From assembly GCA_964017195.1 (NCBI GenBank), contig OZ024890.1, positions 20,531,701 to 20,595,700 of the forward strand: 64,000 bases of DNA, read 5' to 3'. The notes beneath the pieces were generated by a model. That model was not told where the DNA came from. It did no database searches and saw only the letters and a list, made by a program, of their open reading frames with translations. The translations under genes were made by a program, and so were the position numbers. The stretch comes from Siderastrea radians (Eukaryota; Cnidaria; Anthozoa; Scleractinia; Rhizangiidae). Shown one piece after another: positions 1 through 11,600 of the stretch; within the stretch, counting starts at the first letter, position 1; every line of letters starts with the position of its first letter.

Positions 1-74
1 TGGAAAATTATGGATGGCCAGCAGAGATTCAAAAGCCAAAATTGTTAAAGGAAAGTACAAAGCTGAACTGGAAT

Positions 75-172
75 TCTGGAGGGGTGGGTCAAACCAAGAG
101 GGGGACAAACCAAAAAACTATCCATGAGGGAGGTATGGATGTTTTCTGGAATAACATGTTGCGTCTCGACGC
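75..172 (+). repeat. Dispersed G-tract repeat, copy 1
   Basis: A stretch reading roughly 'ctggaattctggagggg ... caaaccaaaaaactatccatg ... ggatgttttctggaata' recurs at 20490-20580 on the same strand and at 53120-53216 on the opposite strand. All three copies share the order: a 'tggaatt(t)c(t/c)(g)gag' start, a G-run, 'caaaccaaaaaa', 'ccatg', and 'tttctgga'. The G-run differs in length between copies. No coding potential is visible. It is an unclassified dispersed repeat. Confidence 0.6.
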
Positions 173-538
173 AACAGACAAGTTTTGCACATGCTGACAT
201 GTTCTTCTTGCTTGACTATCCATGGGTGGATAGAAGGGACTTCTTTTAGTCTAATGGGCTAATGGTTGAGGTGCAGGGTTTACCATCAGGTACTACTAGA
301 TGCAGTCATGGCTACATTGGTGAAGGCCAGCTAAAAAGTAATGCAACAGTTTCATGTTTAAATACAAGGTCATGCTAGCTAAAAGAGACTCTTAATAGCT
401 GGCATTTTTTAAAAATTTGTTACTCTATGTTAAAGTGATTGTGAAATTACTTATTCAATTTAGGGCCACAGTGTAAACTACTTATCGGTAATAGTGGTTG
501 TGTACCATTTCTTTATGTAAACTGGTTATGTAAATGGG

Positions 539-3248
539 ATGCCAAATCTCCAATCAGAAAATTTTGGAGATTTGTCTTGTCCAGTTTACCAGAAATTACT
601 TGGTAAGCTTGGAACCAAACTGAGTAGCTCACATACCAGTGAGGGTTTGCAAAAGGGCTGGAACTGTTGTAAGAAAGAAGGAATTTGTATGAACAAACAA
701 AGATTCCCTTTAAAAATGTCGGACTACCTTCCTGTAAATTTTTTGTTTGAACAAGCCAAAAACTACTTTCCATTTACATTCCAACCAAAATTTCTACAGT
801 TCTGGAGTAAAAAGGTATAACAAAACCATTGTCACAGGGTTTTTTTTTGTTAGTCTTATTGTCATTTTTTTTTGTTTGTTGCAGTACTCCTTATGATATT
901 TTCATTTCTGGATGATATTTCTCTGTGTATGGTGGGGCAAGTTTGTCAGTGGTGGCATCAACTTGCAGGTGAACCCAACCAATGGAAGAAGCATGTTCTT
1001 ACCAGGTGGCCTTTGTTTAAACCTGACAAGCCCATCGGATCCTGGCAGAAACTTTACATAAAGATGTAAGGGATTTGATTTTCATTCAAGCTAACAAAAC
1101 TGAAAAAAAAAAAGCATTGATAACGTTCTGAAAGTCAGTGATAAAGTGTTCACTTGGTTATATTTAAGGCTAGTGGGTGGTCAGCCTCTTCAATCGTGCC
1201 AACTGGTAATTTTTGTCCTTTCCTTACATATTGCCACTTGCTTAACACTGGACTGCCTACTACATTTGGTATGCTTTTCACTGAGTACTACAAAACTGGG
1301 CTGCTGGGTGTGGTTTAGACAGGGAGTAGGAAAACAGGGGCATTAGTGGAATTCCCGCCTTTCTGATGCTGTTCTTTAGGCACTTTATGTGCCCATGTGT
1401 TTTACAGCTGACCTCATTGTTGTGTGCCAGCAGAGATTGATGTTTCATTCATGATTCAACTGCAAACTGCAATGAAATTAAAAAGTTCTCCTACTACAGT
1501 TGCTGGGTAGAAATTGAAGCTTGGTGATGTTTAACTGTTTTCAGTTTGCTTTTGTAGTCTCATGTTCATGACGACATGAGATAATGCACTTCCAACTTTT
1601 TTTCAGGACTTCTTTTTGCAGTTGCTAAGTTGCAAATGTACCGGTAACTGCGATGGTTGTCCACGTATAAAATCTTTCATGACCTCACACTATGCCCAGC
1701 TGCCAGTTGGCTTGAACACTGCACTGGGATCACAGGAACATAAGTTCAAATCCCATTCAAGCCTGAATTTTCTTCAGGTTTTCTTGTCACAGATGCTTGT
1801 TACCACAGTTACAAACACAGGGGTTTCAATAAAAGCTGGTTACAGGCGGTCTACCACCACTTTAATATAAGGCCTCTTATCACCGTCTGTTAAGAGTTAA
1901 GGGACCTTTTCGTCTTCCCCTTTAGCAGCCACTTATGAAAAAAGTTATTGAAACACTGAAACACAGCTATGATGGTCTTCCATGTAATATATTGTCATGG
2001 GCAGATTGTTTATAAAATAAGTCACTTTTATAGTCACTTCACTTTACTTGTTACATGAGCAAGCCTCATCTTGATCATGTTACTCTTTACCACCCTACTA
2101 GATGCCTTAAACATTACTTATCCCAAGACTAATAAAAATTACTCAACTTGCCACAAATACCCCTGTAGCTAATTTCTTAGAGTGTAAAACTACTGTACAG
2201 AAGGCGATGGGTTTTACTTCTGTCAGTCTCAGAATTATTTCTTTGTAGTTCGTGGATCTGTGCGCATGGTAAACTGAATACAATGGGGCAAAGATTGTTT
2301 GGGGTAGTCAGCCATTTATCACTTCTTTCCCAAAAGAAAGCATTTACTGTACATAGAATGCTGCAATGCATGCATTGATAACAGCTGAATTCTGTTTAAA
2401 CCAGGTTACAAGGTGTGACATGCAGGAGGTGTTTTGAAGAAGGATGTGTTCAAGTAAGCAGTCCACTTTGTTATTATATTTTGCACAGTTTCATTTTTAC
2501 TCCAGAGACAATTCTGGGGCAGTGTTCCTTTCTTAGAACAAAAGAAGCAGAAGAACTGCAACATAATGCCAAACATGGTTGTAGTGTCACAACTTGCATT
2601 GTTTGAGACACAGTGAACACTATCAAGGACGGCTGCAGAAGGGTGGGGGGGGGGAGCAACACAAGTGATTTTCGTTGCATTCCTGTTGCCCTTGAAAGCA
2701 AATAATTTTACCCAAAAAGATGCTGTAAAAGTAGAATGAGTTCTTTCAATATTTTGCAGCATTCTCCAGAAGATGACATCGTCAATTCATGGCGGAATAA
2801 AAGACTGAAAAGTGAACTCAAAGGATTGCTAATGGATCCCCCTGAAGGGATCCGGGCATGCCCATTGGACAGTAGCTTATCTTATTGGCAGGCATCCATC
2901 AAGGGCCCACCAGAATGTCCTTATGAAGGGGGCCTGTTCTTTCTTCACCTGGAAATTCCAAAGAGTTACCCTATGAGACCACCAATTGTTAAATTTATCA
3001 CTAGAATTTTCCATCCCAATGTCAGTTACCATGGTGATGTAGGCATAGATGCGCTGAGACACAATTGGAGTTTAGCGCTTACAATACCAAAGGTGTTGGT
3101 TAGTATTCAGTCGCTATTGACTGATCCTTATTGTTATGTATCAATGGAGCCTGAAATTGCTGATTTCTGTGAGAAGGATAGAGAAGAATTTGACAGAATC
3201 GCCAGAGACTGGACTGTAAAATATGCACAATTGCACATGACTTGTTGA
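539..3248 (+). CDS. F-box / catalytically altered E2 (UBC-fold) fusion protein
   Basis: Spliced gene. Exons: 539-602 (tentative), 885-1065, 2405-2453, 2760-3248; the phases close to 261 codons including the stop. Exon 2 encodes an F-box (VLLMIFSFLDD, then CQWWHQLA, then W), the motif that docks on SKP1 in SCF E3 ligases. Mini-exon 3 (16 codons, three Cys) links it to a complete UBC fold: KRLKSELK helix 1, YWQASIKGP, PYEGGLFFL, YPMRPP, the HPN motif (FHPNV), then WSLALTIPKVL and a C-terminal DREEFDRIARDW helix. The E2 catalytic cysteine, expected in an 'xCxD' context after HPN, is Gly (codon GGC at 3042-3044), with the following Asp kept. It therefore should not carry ubiquitin by thioester and resembles a UEV-type non-catalytic variant. 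Exon 1 is the weakest part: the donor at 603 fits the phase but does not supply the usual LP at the F-box start. The F-box/UBC join rests on perfect GT/AG sites and phase, not on transcript data. Confidence 0.8.
1701..1795 (+). repeat. Decayed tRNA-derived SINE in intron 2
   Basis: The segment contains 'agttcaaatcccattcaagc' followed by 'ctgaattttcttcagg', which matches the T-arm, 3' acceptor strand and downstream hairpin of the tRNA-like units at 39991-40063 and 40145-40217. The 5' acceptor strand (cagttggcttga) is also there, but most of the D-arm is missing. It is a deleted fossil copy of the same tRNA-derived family, lying in the large intron of the F-box/E2 gene. Confidence 0.6.
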
Positions 3249-3520
3249 CAAGGAGGGTTTTAACAACATTGCCAGACAATGGACTATAAAATATTCACAG
3301 TTGATTATGACTGGTTAATTTGATCAGTTCTGTGAACTGAAGGAAAAGAAGGAAGGAAAAGAAAGGGATTTGATACAGTTGCCAGGCAGGGACTGGTCTA
3401 TAAAATATGTACAATTAAATGAGTTGTTAATTTGATTAGTTCTTTGAAAGGGACAGAGAAAGATTTGACAGAATTGCCAAAGACTGGGCTATGCACAATT
3501 GCATATCACTCGTTGATTTA
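3249..3520 (+). repeat. Three degenerate tandem echoes of the E2 gene's last coding segment
   Basis: Right after the stop codon, sequence resembling the final coding segment (3178-3248, the C-terminal helix and stop) recurs three times, near 3255-3310, 3358-3432 and 3449-3520. Shared pieces include 'gacagaattgcca', 'gactgg...tataaaatat', 'cacaattgcatat' and 'gttaatttgat(c/t)agttct'. The copies carry frameshifts and stops, so they are untranslated and probably lie in the 3' UTR. The structure suggests a local tandem duplication of the 3' end that later decayed. Confidence 0.75.
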
Positions 3521-5633
3521 CTAAAAATCAATGTTGTTCTCCACTAGGGAATAGTTAATTAACAAATAAAAGTTCTTTTACAAGAGTCACTTTGTTTATC
3601 CCTATTCAATACTGCATTTGTTATCGTACAAAGGTCTTTGTTTGAAAGTATTAGTTGTTGCTTGTGTGAGCTATCTAAGAAATTGCCCTTATTCAGCCCC
3701 ACTAGCCTAAGTTTGATTTTCAACCTACCTGGTTGGTTCCCTTTCTTTCTAGGGTCGTGTCCCCTTGCAAAATAGCTGGAAAGTGAATTTAGGTACATTT
3801 TTAACTTTAAAAGAACATATATGACATTATAAATATGTAAATTGGCCAGTTAGGAATGTTTTAACATAGTTTTGTAATACTGTGTATGAAACAAAATAGA
3901 TCCAAAAAATAGCCTTGCTTACAGTGAATATATTTTTTGATGTTACTAATTTTCAAAGTAAGATCTTTTAACTTATTATTCGTATAATAGCTGGAATAGC
4001 TGGACAATGCCTTGTTAAGGATGAGAAAAGATACATTTGTAGAAAGAAAGGAAGTCCTATAATTAAAATGATTTGTTGTCTTTTGGGAGTTCAGGTTGTC
4101 ATCGTTTCTTCAGGCCATGTTGTTACACTCTGGAATGTTTTGTGTAGCTTGCATGGCAACACCTTGCAAGACAATTTGCACAAAACATTGTCCATCACTT
4201 GCACCATACATAAGTATACATATACTGACTTAACCCGTTCTGGATGGCTTTCAATCCAGAGTAAATCCAAAACTGGCAGGAATGTTTCTGTGTCACTTGT
4301 AAGGAGGGGCACAAACTTCTCAAAAGTCCTCTGCTTCTCATTTCCGGTTCCAGTTTTTTGGGGTTTTTTTGCGCTTCCAAAAAAAAATTCTGAGCTCAAC
4401 TTGTGGGCGACTCTAGGAAGGGGCACAGAAAACTGGGTTGAATTACTGTATGTAGTGCAAGTTATGCTTCATGCTCTTGTATTTTTGACTTGCTTTGCAC
4501 CTGTTCACCATCCTTGGAGACCCAAGATAGTTGCAGATAGTTGTGGCAAGGGAAAAGAACTTGGTGCCTTACTATCTTTACCTGGGTCTCCAATAATGGC
4601 TATTCACACAAGGAATGCAGTTTGCTTTGGGACTTGTCAAGAGCAATAATCTACCTGTGCGAAGAGCATAACTGTGAGATCAGTATTTGTTTACCATGTA
4701 GGCAAAAATATCAGGCACCAGCCATTCAATGAATACTGGTATTCCAAATTGAAGGGCTTGGTGGAAAAAGGGCGTAAGTGATGATTTGAGCTGAAATCTA
4801 AATTGGTGCTATTTAGCTGAACATTGGTACACAGGCTGGAATTCGTGTAAGGAACATTGTGTTTATTAATTCTTTGACCTAAGAGCTTCAATTCGAAGAA
4901 TTAGCATATTACTTTTGCTTAAAACTGACATGAGGTCAGCTGATTCTAGGGTAAATTCCTTTATTTTAGTTCAGGAAGAGAACAAAAGAAATCATTCACG
5001 CTTCACTTAAGCGAGTTCAGTTCAATAAAAATTTATAAGCAAAAGTAATATGCTAATTCTTCGAATTTAAGATCTCAGGTCACGAAATAAATGCACACAA
5101 TGTTCCTTACATGAAAACCAGCCTGTGTGCCAATGTTCAGCTGAATAGCACTAATTTCGATTTTAACCTGAAATCATCACTAACGCTCTTTTTCCACCAA
5201 GCCCTTCAATTGACTGCCAACACTTTTCTTTTAATTCATCCAGCTTGGATTTTGTACAGCTGCTCATAACTTATCACTGTATCAAAGCCCACTGGGTTAT
5301 CATGGAAACATTACTCGGGAAGTCCACATTTTGTTGCCTTCCTATCGTGTGTTTAAAGTTATACCTCCTTCACATTAATTTTGTTAATTAAAAACAATAC
5401 AAAACCAGTCATTTCAATTCCTTTCAAGATACTTGACAGCTTCATGTAGATATTAGTTAACTGCCCACAGCAATGAGGTGTGAATGTCATGGTGTCAGCA
5501 AGAAGAGAATCCAACTGTAATCTGATTCTATGATGAACGAATTACACATCTGTGAGTCCATCTTCGAAAGTTGTTCTCATGTGATTTCTGCATTGATACA
5601 TTGTATTCCCTTAAAATTCTTAAATTTTGTAAA
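3521..5633. other. Intergenic, convergent gene ends; no supported gene
   Basis: The stretch lies between the 3' ends of the F-box/E2 gene (plus) and NDUFAF6 (minus). A 193-codon open frame at 4068-4649 has no recognisable motif and no splice partner, so I do not call it a gene. The one clear structure is the inverted-repeat element at 4747-5211. Confidence 0.5.
4747..5211. mobile_element. Foldback/MITE element with ~170-bp inverted arms
   Basis: The left arm (4747-4920) and right arm (about 5037-5211) are near reverse complements. Matching landmarks are 'aattgaagggcttggtgg', 'gctgaacattgg', 'aaggaacattgtg' and 'gcatattacttttgctt'. The loop is about 116 bp with no coding potential. I could not define a target-site duplication because the arm ends are themselves palindromic. 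A non-autonomous TIR element is the simplest reading. Confidence 0.75.
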
Positions 5634-8600
5634 TTACAACCCTGTCCATGCATGCTTTAGCAGGTGCAAAGGTAGCAGGTGATTTCGCTCTCTTAAAGTA
5701 GGATGAAATATATTGAAGTCTGCTTGTTGGATCTTTGTCAGATATGCTTGACATGGAACCTGCAAGTTGATAAAAAGGAAAGTCCTGTTAGTTGCAATTT
5801 GACCCTAAATAAAAAAAAAATTACCCTCAACTGAAAGATATGCTTTGTGTTGTCAGTTTGTAGGCCACATGGCAAGTTAATCTATTGTTATTATTTTCTG
5901 CTTGGTATTTAACACTCCAGTGGCCAACTCAGACTTTGGCATAATTCTTCAGGATGGAACAGGGAACAAAATTTTGCATTCAAAGGGAAAGAGAGGTGGG
6001 GGGTGTGTGTGTGGGGGGGGGGGGGCAGAGCACAGATCCTCCCATATTGTCTGTCGTGCTTTGGCCACTGCTCTCTCCTCTCCCAATCCACTAATGTCAA
6101 AGGGCGTGGTGAGTAAGATATTACTAATCGATATTGGCATTGATAGGTGCCAGGATTGACCTATTGGGCAGGTTACACAAAAGTTAACGTAAATGCTTAG
6201 CCTTGTGTGAACAAAGCAGTTAATTCAACTGGCCCTGGTCTAGTTTGCCACTGTTGCCTCCTCAGTTGATGGTTGTTACTTAATGACAGCCTGTTTCCTT
6301 ACCCTTTAGCCCTTTAAGCCCCAGTGGTAATCAGTATCAATTTTCTCCTCATCATATCAGTGCATTACCATGCATACAGGTCAAGAATATTAAGCAAATG
6401 ATCAAGAAAGATGAAATGTCTTGATGTTTAAACAAGTTCTCCCAATTAGAACTCAATTGAAATGTATGGAGACCAGTAAGGAGAATTTGTATAACGATGC
6501 GTTAACATGGCAACTATCCACAATTAACTACCTAGTTGAGGTACCAAATCCAAATTTTCATCACATCCATTGAGGAAGTGAGAAGATTGGCAGATGAACT
6601 AAAATGATTCATCTGTACTGAGCTCACAGCTGTTGGGCAATACATCATAACGTCATTCCAAGCAACATAACTTCTCCACTCCCAATGGGCCTTGCTGGGC
6701 ACTTTTGAAAATTTACCTAATTGAGGTCACTTACCATTGGCAGGAACGATCTCAATGCTGATTTTGGAGCCTTTGACATCAGTGACTTTGCCTAAGGTTT
6801 AAAACATCCAAATATATTTCTGATGAGGATTACTGCTAAAGCCATGGCACTGACATTTATTTCTGATGCAAATTGAGCAGCATTCAATCATAATTATTTG
6901 GAAAGGGAAAAAAACCATGCCAAACTGAACGATGTATGTCCCATTCTAACAGTTTTAAATATTCTCAGGGTTTGCAAGCAAACATGAATGAAACACATAC
7001 TGTTGAGAGATGAGTGTGTGCTAAACTGGCCAGATCATAAGTGACATCTTTCACTGGCTGTGTTGTTCTTCCTCTGATGATGTCCTCTTGTGATACACCA
7101 TACTAAGCAAAATGAAAAATGTTTCCTATTAAACTTGTACAGTTATCAAGACTTGTGTACCTATCAATTTAGATGATCTCTTGACACAAATGTCCCAGCA
7201 TAATTTGATTGTCCAGTTCTTGTATATCTTTCCCAGACCTTGACCTTTACACAACCATGGCCATGAGTGAAAAGGTTTTCGTCAGTTGATGAAAACAATA
7301 ACAAGAATAAGGAACTTCCCAGGTTGTGGAACAGACAAACTATCAATTCACCTCAAAGGTTTGTGCACTGGATTTGGATGAAAATACCACGCCGCAAAGC
7401 AGAATATGCTCCAACTTCTAGGTGGTATCCCTGAATGTTTTGAGATCTAAGTCAGGGAGTCTGATTAAAAACAGGAAGTATCATGAAGGATCAAGATGAA
7501 ATTCTAACTGGAGAGGGATCGCCAAATGGGGCAAACAAATCAGTTATGGCAGAAACAGGACTAAAACAGCCTATTTGTACCTGCTCTTTACCAACCAAGA
7601 AAACCTTCCAAAACTAATTCTTACCTTAATCATGATGTCATTAGGTATGTAGACTTTTCCTTTACTGCCATGGTAGGGTGTGGCTCTCAGTAATGTTACA
7701 ACACCTATTGCTTTCCCAAGATGACTTGCAGTATGATCTGCCTGTACATCTTTCACTCCTGGATGGACAAATGCAGCACAATGTGACCAAGGTTATCAAA
7801 TCTTGGAACATGACTCTCACACCTGATGGATTTTTCTTTGGACAGTGTTTTTGGTGGGCTTTGAGATTTTTCACTTGAAAGGAACTCAAGACAAAACAAA
7901 TAATAATTATTATAATGGTGCACGACCAACATGCTGACTAATAGATAGGCAGGCTCATTCACATTACACGTTAGCCACTGAGATGGCATACACACTACCA
8001 GCATAACATGAAACCTGCTGGGATGGCATGCACACTACTGACAACATGTTGGCCACTGAGATGGCATGTACACTACTAGCATTACATGTTGGCCACTGAA
8101 GTGGCATGCACACCACCACCATACCATGTAACCTACAGGGTTGGCATGTACACTACCAGCATAACATATTAGCCACAGAGATGGCATGCACACTACCGAC
8201 ATAACATGTTGGCCACTGAGGTAAGCATGCACACTACCAACATAACATGTTGGCTACTGAGAATATGGCATGTACACTACTAGCATTACATGTTGGCCAC
8301 TGAAGTGGCATGCACACTACCAACATACCATGTAGCCCACAGGGGTGGCATGTACACTACCAACATACCATGTTACCCACAGGGGTGCCATGTACACTGC
8401 CAGCATAATGTGTTACCCACAGGGTTGGCATGTACACTACCAGCATAATGTGTTACCCACAGGGTTGGCATGTACACTACCAGCATAATGTGTTACCCAC
8501 AGGGTTGGCATGTACACTGCCAGCATAATGTGTTACCCACAGGGTTGGCATGTACACTGCCAGCATAATGTTACCCACAGGGTTGGCATGTACACTACCA

Positions 8601-11600
8601 GCATAATGTGTTACCCACAGGGTTGGCATGTACACTACCGACATAACATATTAGCCACTGAGATGGCATGCACGCTACTGACATAACATGTTGGACACCG
8701 ATATGACATGCACACTACCGACGTAACATGTTGGACACTAAGATGGCAGCCCACTACTGACATAACATGTTGGCCTCTGAGGTAGCAAACACACTTGTCT
8801 ACCATCAGTGGCCAACATGTTATGTCAGCAATGTGGCATGCACATTGCTGACATAACATGTTGGCCACTGAGGTGGCAGGCACACTACCAGCATACCATG
8901 CTGGCCAATGACCTGGCAGACACACAACCAACACGTTGGCCAATGGGTATGCTGACACTAACAGTTTGGTCAATAAGTTGGCAAAGACACAACTAACATA
9001 AGGAAGATGCAATATTCAGTTCAGTCAGATACACTAACAACATTTTTTGTCGATGACTTTACAGATACATAACAAATATGTTGCCAGTGGCCTGCCAGAT
9101 GCACTGCCAACACGATGGATGTTGAACAGTGGGTAGGCAGACGTGCTACCAACATGTTCTCATTGAGCTGGAAGAACACTACTGGCATGTTTGAGAATTA
9201 TTCAGCAAACACATTATCAACATGTTGGCAATGGGCTGACAGATGCACTACCAACATGTTGGCTAACTCCTTGGTAGACACACTACTGAAATGTTGCCAG
9301 CTGGCAGAGAGATGCACTTCCAATGGGTAGGCAGAAACGCTATCACCATAATGGCTAGTGGGTACGCATACACGTTACCAACATTCTGAGCATTGAGTAG
9401 GAGGACATACTAACACTATGTGACTGGGTTAAGTTTGTGTTGTTGCTGTTAGTGCATGAGGTTACCTCACCTGCCATCCAAAGTGTTGGTAGTGTGGCTA
9501 CTAGTGTATTCACAACACATGTTGTTAGCATGTTGGTAGTGAATCTGCCAGCCTATTGGCAACAGGATGGTAATGTACCTGCCTTAACTTATTAGTCAGC
9601 ATGCTGATATTGCATCTGCCAAGCCACTGAAAATATGTAATAGTTAACAATTATTCTCTGAAGTGGAGGTATCTACCACTCTTCACATCCACTTCGGTGA
9701 ATAATAATTGTATTATATTTAGTATATACCAAACCAGCGGATAGCCAGCACCAAATAGTTACTTTTTTCTTTGAAATGAGGGAAAAACCTCACATGCCAG
9801 AAACATGCTGGGGGGGGGGGGGGAATAGAAGATACTATCCCGAGTTTGAGTAGCCAATCAGAATATACTAATAGTACATTAGTCTGTAAGTCCATTGGAA
9901 ACATATTTGGTTTGGTTCGTGCTGTTTCTGTTAGTGCATAAGGTTATCTCAGCCTCATCCACAGAAGTTTCTACCTTGTTCACCTGGTGCTGGAGATGGC
10001 CCGGTGAATGAGCCACACCTACATGGATTCCTGGCCTCAACCAAAGGCCTTCATCCCTGAAGTTCACCACTCTGACATGTATGCATCCTTCCTTAGTCAC
10101 TTAGCCTTAGGCTTAGTCACAGTGTTAATGATGCCAAGCCCACCAGGCAATGGACCCATGATTTGTTCTATGAGAGATAAAGGCTCCTCCTCTTCACCTC
10201 TCCATCCAGTCATAGCAACCATGGCAACTGAACTTGAAGGAATGCAAACTGCCTGTCGGCCAGCAACCTTAGCAAAACCACGTACACTGGTAGAGTGTTC
10301 CCAGGAGTTTAACTACAGGACTTCCACCCATTCAGATGTAATATCCTTGTGACCTTTCCTGTCTTTTATGCCTTTTAAGTGGTGCTTCACCCGTCCAATG
10401 ACATTCATACCCAGTAGTCCAGGCACTGCTCATGTGCGCTGTCCTGTAACTAGGTCCTTGGAGTCTCTGATAACCAGGATTCCCCTTTTTGGGACAATGA
10501 TTCACATGGCTTCATCACCTAGCTCGAAGTATCCACCATAGGGGTTATCTAATCCATTAGCTGGTGTCAATGTCAACCATTGGCATGTGGACAGAAGAGT
10601 TTTACCTTTGGAGTGGTGGTGGTGCTCATTGAAGGAGCTCTCTGTGATAATTGATACTTCTGAACCGGAGTCTAGGAGACATGGCACAGGAACTCCACCT
10701 AGCTTCACAATGGTTGCGGGGAACCTCCCTACAGCCCTACTATTGCTGGTTTTCAGATGCTACCGGGCTGAAAACTTGTGAAAAGAGATATTTTAAAGTC
10801 ATCTTCAACCTGGTGGGGATATATCAGAAGACCTCGTGATTTATGATTTTAGAATTTGATGACATCACACAATCATATATCTTTTCACAAGTTTCCAGCC
10901 CGGTAGGGTCTTTCATTTTGAACATACAGCATCTTGAATTTCTGGCTTTTCACCCTACATGACACCAACATAGCGTCCGTGGCAAAGCTTTCTCTTATGC
11001 AAGAAAGGACTCTCCTTGTGATTTTTAGCAGTTTGGACAGTTAAAGTACTAGGAGGGAAATTAATGTGAATGTATAGTAGTAGTTCACGAGAGAAAAGAA
11101 ATCGCTTGAAGAGCAGAAGTGAATTCCAGATGTTTTCATTGATTTCCGGGCGGCCCTGTTTGTGCCCCTCCAAGGCACACCAACATAGCACTTCTGTACT
11201 GAGCTCTATAAATTTCAGTCAAACGTTTTGGCAAATAACTCAACAATGGAATACCGCATAGATCTGAGTCTTGGAGAAGTTGTTTACTTGTTAATCTTTA
11301 ATAACAGTACAAATTTTGGCTTCTTTCATTCACTGGTTTTCGATTTTAATATTTTTATGGCATGACAGTGAAAACCCAGAATAAACTTCATCTTGGCTAG
11401 ATTCACTCAGTGTCATGTGGAAGATGTAACCATGCAGGGGTTGCATGGTGAATCTTCCTGTCCAGCCAGACCATGTACTTTTTGGTGGTTGGGGCAAGTA
11501 CTAGCTGCTGGTACAGCAATGGTACCAGGTAGATCTTCAATATGTACAGATGCTGCTGGGGCATCAGAGGGGCCAAAGACACATTACTTAGCCCATTCGT

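Noticed and set aside
603..820. Continuation of the 539 frame to 820 as part of exon 1
   Set aside because: The donor at 815 would give the wrong phase for the F-box exon; the GTAAGC donor at 603 fits.
1607..1870. Cys-rich open frame (CKCTGNCDGCPR) as an exon of the F-box/E2 gene
   Set aside because: Its acceptor is out of phase with the F-box exon, and its second half is a tRNA-derived repeat; the mini-exon 2405-2453 fits exactly.
2736..2759. Start of the E2 protein at the ATG of MSSFNILQ
   Set aside because: These codons lie in the intron: 2758-2759 is a good AG acceptor and the upstream mini-exon joins in phase at 2760.
4068..4649. 193-codon plus-strand open frame
   Set aside because: No motif, no splice partner, overlaps an equally long minus-strand frame; probably chance.
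8380..8640. Regularly spaced near-identical repeats resembling a CRISPR array
   Set aside because: The 40-bp units are contiguous with no unique spacers, and the context is an animal intron; this is a minisatellite.
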